The notes beneath the pieces were generated by a model that did no database searches, was not told the origin of the DNA, and saw nothing but the letters and a program-made list of their open reading frames with translations. The translations under genes were made by a program, and so were the position numbers. Shown in pieces: positions 54,245-64,000 of a stretch of DNA of 64,000 nt (the first letter of the stretch is position 1; each line of letters starts with the position of its first letter). Source of the DNA: Luzula sylvatica (Eukaryota; Streptophyta; Magnoliopsida; Poales; Juncaceae); the NCBI GenBank assembly GCA_946800325.1, contig OX326960.1:18214893-18278892 (forward strand). Reading direction: 5' to 3'.

Positions 54245-56240
54245 TAAAAAATAACGTGTTTTTAGATCATTTGTATCGTATATTTTATTACATAACTTTT
54301 CACCAAATTTTACAAACACTAAGAATATTTGTTTTTCTAATTCAAAACAATCTTTTACGCTTTGAGGAGTTCAAATAACGTTTTTTAGATCATTTGTATC
54401 GTATCTTTTACTACATAACTTTTCACCAAATTTTACAAACGCTAAGAAAGTTTGTTTTTCAATTCAAAACAATATTTTAACGCTTTGAGGAGTTCAAATA
54501 ACATGTGTTTAGATCATTTGTATCTTATCTTTTACTACATAAATTTTTACCATATTTTACAAACACTAAGAAAGTTTGTTTTTCGATTCAAAACAATCTT
54601 TGAACGCTTTGAAGAGTTCAAATAACGTGTTTTTAGATCATTTGTATCGTATCTTTTACTACATAACTTTTCACCAAATTTTACAAACACTAAGAAAGTT
54701 TGTTTTTCGATTCAAAACAATCTTATAACGCTTTGAGTAGTGCAAATAACGTGTTTTTAGATCATTTGTATCGTATCTTTCACTACATAACTTTTCATCA
54801 AATTTTACAAACACTAAGAAAGTTTGCTTTTCGATTCAAAACAATCTTTTAACGCTTTGAGGAGTTCAAATAACGTGTTTTTAGATCATTTGTATCGTAT
54901 TTTTTACTACATAACTTTTCACCAAATTTAACAAACACTAAGAAAGTTTGATTTTCGATTCAAAACAATCTTTTAACGCTTTGAGGAGTTCAAATAACGT
55001 GTTTTTAGATCATTTGTATCGTATCTTTTTACTACATAACTTTTCATCAAATTTTACAAACACTAAGAAAGTTTGTTTTTCGATTCAAAACAAACTTTTA
55101 ACGCTTTGAGGAGTTCAAATAACGTGTTTTTAGATCATTTGTATCGTATCTTGTACTACATAACAAATTTTACAAACACTAAGAAAATTTGTTTTTCGAT
55201 TCAAAAAAATCTTTTAACGCTTTGAGGAGTTCAAATAACGTGTTTTTAGATCATTTGTATCGTATCTTTCACTACATAACTATTCACCAAATTTTACAAA
55301 CACTAAGATAGTTTGTTTTTCGATTCAAAACAATCTTTTAACGCTTTGAGGAGTTCAAATAACGTGTTTTCAGATCATTTGTATCGTATCTTTTACAACA
55401 TAACTTTTCACCAAATTTTACAAACACTAAGAAAGTTTGTTTTTCGATTCAAAACAATATTTAAATGCTTTGAGTTCAAATAACGTTTTTTAGATCATTT
55501 GTATCGTATCTTTTATTACATAACATTTCACCAAATTTTACAAGCACTAAGAAAGTTTGTTTTTCGATTCAAAACAATATTTTAACGCTTTGAGGAGTTC
55601 AAATAGCGTATTTTTAGATCATTTGTATCGTATCTTTTACTACATAACTTTTTACCATATTTTACAAACACTAAGAAATTTTGTTGTTTGATTCAAAACA
55701 ATCTTTTAACGCTTTGAGGAGTTCAAATAACTTGTTTTTAGACCATTTGTATCGTATCTTTTACTACATAACTTTTCTCCAAATTTTACAAACACTAAGA
55801 AAGTTTGTTTTTCGATTCAAAACAATATTTTAACGCTTTGAGGAGTTCAAATAACGTGTTTTTAGATCATTTGTATAGTATCTTTTACTACATAACTTTT
55901 CACCAAATTTTTCAAACACTAAGATAGTTTATTTTTTGATTCAAAACAATATTTTAATGTTTTGAGGAGTTCAAATAACGTGTTTTTAGATCATTTGTAT
56001 CGTATCTTTTACTACATAACTTTTCACCAAATTTTACAAACACTAAGAAAGTTTGTTTTTCGATTCAAAACAAACTTTTAACTCTTTGAGGAGTTCAAAT
56101 AACGTGTTTTTAGATGATTTGTATCGTATCTTTTACTACATAACTTTTCACCATATTTACAAACACTAAGAAAGTTTGTTTTTTGATTCAAAACAATTTT
56201 TTAATGTTTTGAGGAGTTCAAATAACGTGTTTTTATTATG
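54245..56240. repeat. Satellite 2: about 16 tandem units of 124 bp
   Basis: 'gatcatttgtatcgtatct' recurs every 124 bp in most units, with two or three shortened units (about 116-122 bp). Units contain 'caccaaattttacaaacac' and 'cgctttgaggagttcaaa'. The sequence is unrelated to satellite 1. Non-coding. Confidence 0.93.
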
Positions 56241-59200
56241 TACATAATCTTTTCAAATAAATATATTTAAAAATTGTTCCCTTCACATTTTTCTCAAAAC
56301 ACCATGTTTATCCCTATTAAATATCATGCATATTTATCGCATTAGCTATATCCTACAAAATTGAGAAAAGTATAATTTAATAATTTTCTAAAAGATACAT
56401 AATATTTAAGCGGGGTACGTGGTAATATTTTTTTTCACATGATAAATTGTATAAATATAATTTAATAATAATAAGTTCAATTTTAATTTTAATACATACT
56501 TCTCAACAATTTATTTGTATGCCTCCTTATAAAAATATGTACGTATATCTTATAATCATTTAAATCATCTTAAAACGCATAATCAGAGAAAAAAATATTT
56601 TTATATATATTGTTCCATTGCATGTTTATTTTTTTATTTTATAAGTGATTGTATAATAGAAAAGTCCTACTTATATATATATATCCTATAAAGTTAAAAA
56701 AAAGCATTCTTGTAAATAAATTGTAAAAGATTTTGGGTTTCTAAGCAATGAATCGAGGAATACTTATTCCTCTTTCCTTAAAAAAAAAACATTTCTGAAA
56801 TTTTAAATTTATTGTCAACAAAATAATAACTATATTATAATTAAATTTTAGTTATACCATGGTCCATAACTACAACAAAAAATAAGAAACGGATATTTAG
56901 TTATATTTTTATCAAAAGTATTTGAAATATAATGAAAATAAATATTACATGTTCATAAAAATAAATAAAAGGTATAAATGGGAGCAAAGGTCCACACGGC
57001 GTTTTAATGTGCAGTGTATATCATTATTTTTTTTATATTTAAAGACCAGTAGGCAAGTGTATATCTGTATTTCAATTTTCAAGTATTTATCCACACATAT
57101 GACAGATCTCTTCAATTTTTGTTACGGTAGAGTATTTTTTACTTTAAAAAAATTACTTGAAATATTGAGTTATAATTTCATGAGTATAATTTGTCGTATC
57201 CTTCCAAATATAACTTTTGATTGTTTATATTCGAAAACAACTTTGTAGTGTATCTTTTCAAAAGAATTGGTATATACCTCAAAAGTTATATTTTGAATGA
57301 GTTAAATTTAAAACTTAAAATGTGAATTGATATTATAATAATATTAATTAAATTAAATTTGTTCGGCCCAAAAACCGAGTAGGCCCAAAATAACTAATAA
57401 CATACTTATCCCTTCTAAAACTTATTTGTTTCAAATTTATCCAATCTCAACAATTCAGTTAAAATTAACAAAACATTAATATAATGACTAATTTACCCCC
57501 CTAAAGTTAACAAGTTATTCTCACGTAATCCTAAACCCGATTACCATCTACCCAATCTCCGGTAATATCTATAGGATTCAGAACTTCTGGAAGGTGCATT
57601 TTGAATCATGGCTACTGGCGACTAAGCTCATCCATGGCCATTGTCAACTAAGTTCGTCCATGGCGATTGGCGATCCAGTGAAAGGCGATATGCAAAAAGG
57701 CGATCTCCTCTGAGAAGTTATGATGAAAGGCAATCTAAGAAAGTGATGACAAAAATCACAGAAAAAGACGATCTCTTGAAGCTCGTTGGAAAAAGTTGGG
57801 AACTACAAGTTCCGTTCAAATTATAAGATAACTCTTCACTGATTTTGATTTTGATTTTGATTTTTTTGATTGAAAGCCCTTGGTCTCACTCTTCACTGAT
57901 TTTGGGTTTCCAGTTTCTATAGTTGAGACTACTTATGTCTTAATTTATGGTAATTAATAATCTCCATCTCTTTATTTTTCCCTACATGGTATTGCAGTGT
58001 CGGTACCAAACTATTCAAATTCACCTATTTTCTTCCTATGATCGGCACAAGTTTTTTGGTACCAAACTACTCAAACCTGAAAATATTCAAATTCATAGTT
58101 CACTTGTATGGTATCGATATCTATTATCTTTACAATCTCTTATTGTTCTTCATTGATTCTCCCGGTACCAAACTAAACTATTTTAACTCTTTTTTTGTTC
58201 GAAAGTTTAACAAATTGGTATCAAACAACTATTTTTCTCTACTATATCTTTTTTTACTTGTAAAAATTCTCAATTTCTCAATATATTTTCCCGTTAACCC
58301 ATTAACTCGCTACGACTAGACTTTTGCAAATAACCCCCTGAAATCTTACAAATTCAAAATTTCACCAAACTACTAAAATCTATAAACCTCTACTCTACAC
58401 AAGTACACAGCCTTATAATATATACCCCTCCAAACTTCTCTATTTACAATTTTTTATATATACCCTGAAAATTTTAAATCTTTCCAATCTCGTCTAATAA
58501 ACGACGCCAAAACAACAAAATAATTTAGTAATTGAAATTAAAGCATAATAATCATACTAATAATAGTAACAAATTAAGGCGATCATCATCTCCATCTAGG
58601 CTTGTCGCAATTTTCAGTTGGCGTGTTATCAAACTCAAAATTCATGGCTTTTGCTAGAAAGGAAGAGTGAGTTGTGAGGAGGAAAAGAGGAAGAGAAGCG
58701 AGCAGACGACGAAGAGAGGCATAGCTAGAAGCGGACAATAGGAGATTAGGGACCGGGGAGTCCAATTGGGTTAGTGATTATTATACAAGGCTATTTTTGT
58801 CATTTAAATGTGTATTTGTTTAAAATTTTAAATAACGGATGCTTTAAAAGAATTGTAGGAGTTGGGTTAAATTTGATATTTACAAAGTTTGAGTGAATAA
58901 ATATAATACTAACTAAGTTTAGCGAGGACAAATATGTAATTAGATGTTTTGGAGCGATAAATCTGTTGTTTTTTTTTTACTTTTGAAGGGATATGCTACA
59001 AATTTCCCCTTAAATTGGTTAAAACCGATATTGATTTTCCGTACTTTCATTTGCTATCATTATGTACTAAATAATATTTTTTACTAGTGAGGATTATTAA
59101 TGATTACGATATTATTTTGAATTGATATTTATTGATGATTAGAGTAATCTCAAGTTAAAGATTATAAATAAACCATTGATAAAATAAACACGAGTATAGC

Positions 59201-59344
59201 GTACATTTGTGTATTTATCTTCTAGTAAAATGAATTATCGTTCGGAAAAATGTACTAGACGTATAATTTATAAAATAAAAATAATTTTGTGTTGCCATTC
59301 CCAGTTTGTTTTAGTTCTATTACACTGTCTTTAATAAAAAGATC

Positions 59345-59379
<35 letters not shown>

Positions 59380-59755
59380 ATAATAAAATTATAAACTATA
59401 ACATTGTTGTCATATCATAAAAATTCATGAAATTTTCACATCTTTAGCACTGACAAATTTAGCATAGTATGATATAAATGTTTGCTTTATTTACTATTAC
59501 ATTATATATATTTTTATATGCACCTTAGCCGATTTACTGAAAAATAACTCCAATATTTTGCAATTAAAAAATTTCTTGCAAATTTCAATCGAAATATAAA
59601 GGTATGTAATTTTAAAATTCTAATATATATTCATGATTTTGATAGACTATTCTCATTTACGAGTTCAGTAAGTAAGTTTGAAGCTCTATCACCATCTTTG
59701 ACAAACATATTTCCAATTTATTTGATGTATTAATTTGTTACAAAACAGGATATTT
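56241..59755. other. AT-rich intergenic region
   Basis: No gene is recognised over 3.5 kb. Short ORFs (56,922-57,248 and 57,641-57,826) show no familiar motifs. An (att)n microsatellite lies at 59,348-59,380. Repeated 'ggcgat' words occur near 57,650-57,780. Confidence 0.5.
59348..59380. repeat. (ATT)n microsatellite
   Basis: About eleven uninterrupted att units. Confidence 0.95.
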
Positions 59756-59770
59756 AATTGAAATAACTTG

Positions 59771-60027
59771 GCCAATGGTCCCATAGCCTAGATGGTTGAG
59801 TGTTCAGCACAATAAACCCTCATGTTGTAGAGGTTGTGGGTTCAAATTTCGGCGGCATCAATATAAAAAAAAAACCTATAATGGCCACGATTCATGGCCT
59901 AGGATTCTCTTCAAAAAAAAAGAATACTGTCTTATATATTCTTCCCAAATTCTCTCTTTCGTTTCACTTCTTTGATCTAATATATTCGAGGTCTCGACAC
60001 ATTGTCGAACCTCCTTCAAAAAAAAAA
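59771..60027 (+). mobile_element. tRNA-derived SINE
   Basis: A perfect 15-bp target duplication, aattgaaataacttg, at 59,756-59,770 and 60,028-60,042. Box A-like tagcctagatgg lies at 59,784-59,795 and box B-like ggttcaaatttc at 59,839-59,850. The 3' part ends 'gtctcgacacattgtcgaacc' plus a poly-A tail. Internal A runs at about 59,866 and 59,915 suggest a composite body. The family differs from the SINE at 43.1 kb. Confidence 0.88.
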
Positions 60028-60185
60028 AATTGAAATAACTTGATTAGACTAATGACGTGTTAATTAGCTTTCTTCTTCGTTTTTTTTTATTCTATGTTAC
60101 ATATCAAACTTTCCATTTCAGTTTATCAAACTTCCCATTTAATATTTTACCCTTATCAAACTTTCCATTTCCATTTCCGTTTTTT

Positions 60186-60858
60186 ATCAAGTTAATAAAA
60201 TTTAATAAAATTTCATATTATTCATCATTTTATCATATATAATTGTGATTGTTTTTAATATTTTACTCCTAATCAATATCATATTTGTATTTGATATCGT
60301 AATCGAAATTGGATATTGGATATCGTATTCATATCCGTACTCGAAATCGGGTACCGGATATCGTATTTGTATCGGATATCGGATACCGAATATCGATTTC
60401 GGATACGGATACGAATACGATATTCGGTATCCGAATACGAATACAGTATCTGAGATCTGATACAAAGACAATCGATTTCTAATACGGTATCCGTTATCCG
60501 ATACGAATACGATACCCGATTCCGGATATGGGTACAAGTACGATATCCGGTACCCAATTTCGAATACATGACTTCGCATACGGATATGAATACGATATCC
60601 GATATCCGATATCCGAATACGAATATGGTATTCGATGTCCAATACAAATGCATTATCGAATTTCGAATACATTATCTGATATCCGAGCGAATACGAATAC
60701 GATATCTGGTACCCGATTTCGAATACGGATACGAATACGATATCCGGTATCCAATTTCGAATATGATATCAAATATGAATAAAATATTAAAAAAATCGTA
60801 ATTACATATGTATAAATGGTGAATTGTATGAACTTTGATTGACCTTTACTAACTTGAT
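60186..60858. repeat. Fold-back element of degenerate 'gaatacg/ggatac' hexamers
   Basis: The left arm from 60,186 (atcaagttaataaaa...) aligns with the reverse complement of the right arm ending at 60,858, including the AT-rich outer 100 bp and the 'gaaatcgggtaccggatatcgtatt' core. The inside is a mosaic of gatatcc, ggatac and cgaatac words, itself locally palindromic (for example 60,383-60,432). Both strands therefore show chance ORFs rich in Tyr, Arg and Ile. It resembles a long-inverted-repeat (foldback-type) element; no transposase. Confidence 0.75.
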
Positions 60859-61190
60859 GAATAACATGCGTAACATGGGGTTGATTATTCTTGAAAAACC
60901 AACATCACATAGTAATAAAATAAACAACAATAAATAAACACATTGAAAATATATTGATAGAAAAATATTATAACAAATAATTAATATTTTAAAATAAAAT
61001 ATATTTCTAATTATATTCATATATAATATCCGACATGAACGATACATACGTTATTTTTGTATATAATATACATTATTTGTTTACAAGAAATGTCAAATAT
61101 TATTTGTATCTTGATATTTTTGTATATTTGTTGATTAATAGTAGGAAAATTGTATAGGTATACAAAAAAGAAACACAGTTTTTTTGAAAC

Positions 61191-62569
61191 GGCCGACCCC
61201 CCACCCCCGAGGCCCGGCCCCCTTTCGGGCGTGACCCCCCCAGGCCCCGGACCCCCTTTCGGGCCGCCCCCCGAGGCCCGACCCTTTCGGGTCGGACACC
61301 CCCCCGAGGCCCGGCCCGCTTTCGGCCTACCCCCCCCTTTCGGCCCGGGCCGGAGGGCCCCGGACCCCCCTCCCCGAGGCCTGGCCCCTTTTCGGGCCGG
61401 ATGCCCGACCCCCGAGGGCCCGACCCCCAACCCCGAGGTCCGACCCCATTTCGGATTTCGGGCCGGACCCCCCCCGAGGTCCGACCCCATTTCGGATTTC
61501 GGGCCGGACCCCCCCCCCGAGGCCCGGCCCCTTTTCGGGCCGGACCCCCCGAGGCCCGGCCTCCTTTCGGGCCGGACCCCCCGAGGCCCGGCCTCCTTTC
61601 GGGCCGGACCCCCCGAGGCCCGGCCCCCTTTCGGGCCGGACCCCCGGACCCCCCCCCCGAGGCCCGGCCCCCTTTCGGGCCGGACCCCCTCCCCCGAGGC
61701 CCGTCCCTCTTTCGGGCCGGACCCCCCCGAGGTCCGGCCCCCCTTTCGGGCCGGACCCCCCCGAGGCCCGGCACCCTTTCGGGCCGGACCCCCCCCCCCC
61801 GAGGCCCGGCCCCCATTCGGGCCGGACCCCCCCCCCCCGAGGCCCGGCCCCCTTTCGGGCCGGACCCCCCCGAGGCCCGGGCCCCCTTTCGGGCCGGACC
61901 CCCCCGAGGTCCGGCCCCCTTTCTGGCCGGACCCCCCCCCCCGAGGCCCGGCCCCCTTTCTGGCCGGACCCCCCCCGAGGCCCGGCCCCCTTTCGGGCCG
62001 GACCCCCCCCCCCGAGGCCCGGCCCCCTTTCGGGCCGGACCCCCCCCCCCGAGGCCCGGCCCCCTTTCGGGCCGGACCCCCCCGAGGTCCGGCCCCCTTT
62101 CTGGCCGGACCCCCCCCCCCCGAGGCCCGGCCCCCTTTCTGGCCGGACCCCCCCCCCCGAGGCCCGGCCCCCTTTCTGGCCGGACCCCCCCCCCCCGAGG
62201 CCCGGCCCCCTTTCGGGCCGGACCCCCCCCCCCGAGGCCCGGCCCCCTTTCGGGCCGGACCCCCCCGAGGTCCGGCCCCCTTTCTGGCCGGACCCCCCCC
62301 CCCCCGAGGCCCGGCCCCCTTTCTGGCCGGACCCCCCCCCCCCCGAGGCCCGGCCCCCTTTCGGGCCGGACCCCCCCCCCCCAAGGCCCGGCCCCCTTTC
62401 GGGCCGGACCCCCCCCCCCCCCCGAGGCCCGGCCCCCTTTCGGGCCCGGACCCCCCCGAGGCCCGGCCCCCTTTCGGGCCGGACCCCCTCCTCCCGAGGC
62501 CCGCCCCCTTTTGGGCCGGACCCACCTCCTCCCGAGGCCCACCCCCTTTTGGGCCGGACCCACCTCCTC
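61191..62569. repeat. GC-rich hairpin minisatellite, ~35 units
   Basis: About 35 units of 34-42 bp, each with 'gaggcccggccccctttcgg' then gccgg and a run of 5-14 C. Each unit holds a near-perfect stem (ccggccc pairing with gggccgg around a ~6-nt loop). The + strand is C-rich and the - strand carries long G runs. All six frames are open for long distances simply because stop codons cannot occur here, so the 400-570 aa ORFs are not genes. Confidence 0.93.
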
Positions 62570-62579
62570 GCGTGTACCT

Positions 62580-62715
62580 GCAAATACAAGTAAAACATAC
62601 AACACATACAAATTACATATGTACACATGCACCTACACACATACACACTAACACACACATATACACCATACACAATAACACACACAGAAATACACCATAC
62701 ACAGTAACACACATA
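62580..62715. repeat. CA-rich low-complexity tract
   Basis: Imperfect acacat/acaca repeats between the GC minisatellite and unique sequence, including two 'atacaccatacaca' phrases. Confidence 0.8.
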
Positions 62716-62725
62716 CGCATAGCAA

Positions 62726-63230
62726 CTAGCAAGAGATGCTGGGTTTGTTATTCATCCCCCAAAACCAGTAGTTGGCCTTTCTCCATTTCACTATTTGTTG
62801 GATCTTTGCATCGAGACGAAACAATCTACAAACCAAATATGCAAATAAATTAAGCCACTGAGAAGCCATAACTAAAAAAAATATTGATCATTAGAAAACA
62901 ACAGTAAATTTACTAGTTTTTTCTTGTAAAGCAATAACTGAAAAGCCATAACATAAAATTAGTTTTTTCTTTTAACGAAACAGAAAGTTAAAGGTGTTCC
63001 TTTTTATTTTTTCAAAAATTAAGAAATTTTTTGGGTGTCATTCATAATTCAGGGGCTTTTTAGCTAAATACACAAATTAGGATAGATAATAGGTTAATTA
63101 TAAATTGGAAAATATTTCCACATAAAAAAACAACAAGATACAAACATTACTTGAAAAAAAGGAACAAGATACAAGCAGAAGAGACAAAAAGAGAGAGAAG
63201 AATAATCATCTAACTTTCATATGCCTAGAG

Positions 63231-63267
<37 letters not shown>

Positions 63268-63423
63268 AGAGAGAAAGAGAAGAGCTATCCCTCTTTTCAA
63301 AATTCCAAAAAATTTCATATGCCTGAAATCAAGAACAGAACTTTTACTTTACCTGTTTGTGCTTTGCTACTCAGCCTCGGCACTTCTAATCTGCTCGTCA
63401 TCATCATCCTGCGTTGAATCCAT
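62726..63423 (-). CDS. Candidate small two-exon gene
   Basis: Low-confidence model: exon 1 at 63,371-63,423 (ATG; 17 codons plus 2 nt, acidic, DDDDEQIRSAEA), donor gtagca; exon 2 at 62,726-62,825 after a T-rich tract ending ggtttgtag. Joined in frame it gives 50 residues with an ELFRLDAKIQQIVKW stretch of heptad character, then a stop. I do not recognise the protein. Upstream out-of-frame ATGs and a GA/CT-rich leader precede it. It could instead be the truncated 5' end of a longer gene cut off by the repeats to its left. Confidence 0.3.
62872..63230. other. AT-rich stretch within the candidate intron
   Basis: No feature is seen beyond A-rich runs; the right edge grades into GA-rich sequence. 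Confidence 0.4.
63235..63263. repeat. (GA)n microsatellite
   Basis: About 14 ga units. Confidence 0.95.
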
Positions 63424-63494
63424 CGAGGGGTAACTCCATTATCGGACCACAATTAGAAATTACGGAGAGAGAGGAAGAAGCTGCTTGACTCTCT

Positions 63495-63542
63495 CCCTCT
63501 CTGAGCTCTCGCTTTTGCTTGAATCCATCTCGTTGTTGTCAA

Positions 63543-63605
<63 letters not shown>

Positions 63606-63660
63606 CTCTCGCTTTTGATTGAATCCATCTCGTTGTTGTCAAGACTCTCTCTCTCTGAGC
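63495..63660. repeat. (CT)29 microsatellite flanked by a duplicated ~45-bp segment
   Basis: Uninterrupted ct from 63,545 to 63,602. The segment 'tgagctctcgcttttg...' through 'gttgtcaagactctctc' occurs once on each side (63,500-63,545 and 63,601-63,645), with one substitution. Confidence 0.92.
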
Positions 63661-64000
63661 TCTCTTGAGAAATTAGATCTGAAAAGTGAATTGGCGAGAG
63701 AATGGAAGGGGTTGCTTATACTTATAAAGGGGAGCGGATACACGCGTCTAACGTTCGGATCCAGCTGTCAATCCCAACGTTCGAATTTCCAACTCTTATT
63801 CGACCGTTGGAGAAATTCGGATCTCGCAGCACACTAAGACATTGCAACATATTTCATTATAAATGGGGTCGCTCTCTCTAGAATATTCTAATTTTGCTTC
63901 TAAAAGGTTTCTCAAACTTTTTCACTTCATTTCCTATTCCAATTTCCAGTACATTCATGATTTAGTGCTTAGTTTTCGCATGATTCAGGTACAGTAGCGC
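63661..64000. other. Possible promoter region, direction uncertain
   Basis: Contains a TATA-like cttataaagg near 63,719-63,728, also readable on the minus strand as ctttataag. It could drive the minus-strand candidate at 63.4 kb or a gene to the right of the window. No exon is recognised. Confidence 0.3.

Noticed and set aside
60202..60801. Overlapping Tyr/Ile/Arg-rich ORFs on both strands
   Set aside because: Translations of the fold-back hexamer repeat; periodic on both strands with no domain.
61191..62569. Bacterial contamination suggested by GC content
   Set aside because: It is tandem repeat sequence without genes and grades into plant-like CA and AT-rich flanks.
61017..62853. Five long ORFs (416-567 aa) on both strands
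   Set aside because: They are the GC minisatellite read in every frame; stop codons cannot arise in this composition, and the predicted proteins are pure GPxRGG/PxFG-type repeats.

Overview
This is plant nuclear DNA, most likely from a eudicot. The evidence is AT-rich intergenic sequence, GT-AG introns, a CC-NB-LRR disease-resistance gene, Ty1/copia retrotransposons primed by initiator tRNA-Met, LINE and tRNA-derived SINE debris, and long satellite arrays. I cannot name the species. Only three conventional host genes are well supported, and they sit together in a gene island at 31.3-39.4 kb. These are CTNNBL1 (beta-catenin-like protein 1, 7 exons, +), NFS1 (mitochondrial cysteine desulfurase, intronless, +) and an intronless CC-NB-LRR gene (-). 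All counts, alignments and divergences below were made by eye.

Layout. 0-12.4 kb: a LINE 3' end, a 1.14-kb tandem duplication, and several decayed copies of the block that also lies upstream of CTNNBL1. Into these copies are inserted a hAT element (8-bp target duplication) and a Pack-type DNA element carrying an EGY2-like exon. 12.5-29.8 kb: a nest in which a LINE fragment is split by copia element A (12,485-29,753, TSD tgaac), which is itself split in its RNase H domain by copia element B (16,716-28,123, TSD caaat, minus strand). 31.3-39.4 kb: the gene island. 43.1-50.1 kb: a SINE, then a second LINE split by copia element C (43,982-49,924, TSD aattt), whose RNase H/3' region has been deleted. 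50.1-56.2 kb: two abutting satellites, one of about 179 bp (A/B dimers) and one of about 124 bp. 59.8-62.6 kb: a SINE with a perfect 15-bp TSD, a 0.67-kb fold-back element, and a very GC-rich hairpin minisatellite. 62.7-64 kb: CA/GA/CT microsatellites and a weak candidate for a small minus-strand gene.

Most unusual system. Element B has gag and pol ORFs plus a third ORF (467 aa) downstream of pol that resembles the 'putative plant transposon protein' family and ends in 18-residue repeats. Its non-coding parts (both LTRs and the pol-ORF3 spacer) contain about 48 copies of one self-complementary motif, CGTT-RY-AACG. I saw none in its coding sequence. Two more copies, in the same paired arrangement around a TGGTT loop, lie in the leader of the unrelated element C. 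This looks like a dedicated recognition or regulatory array. By analogy with VANC anti-silencing proteins and their motif arrays in VANDAL transposons, the ORF3 protein could be its reader. A host MYB protein is the main alternative, because AACGG is a MYB/MSA core.
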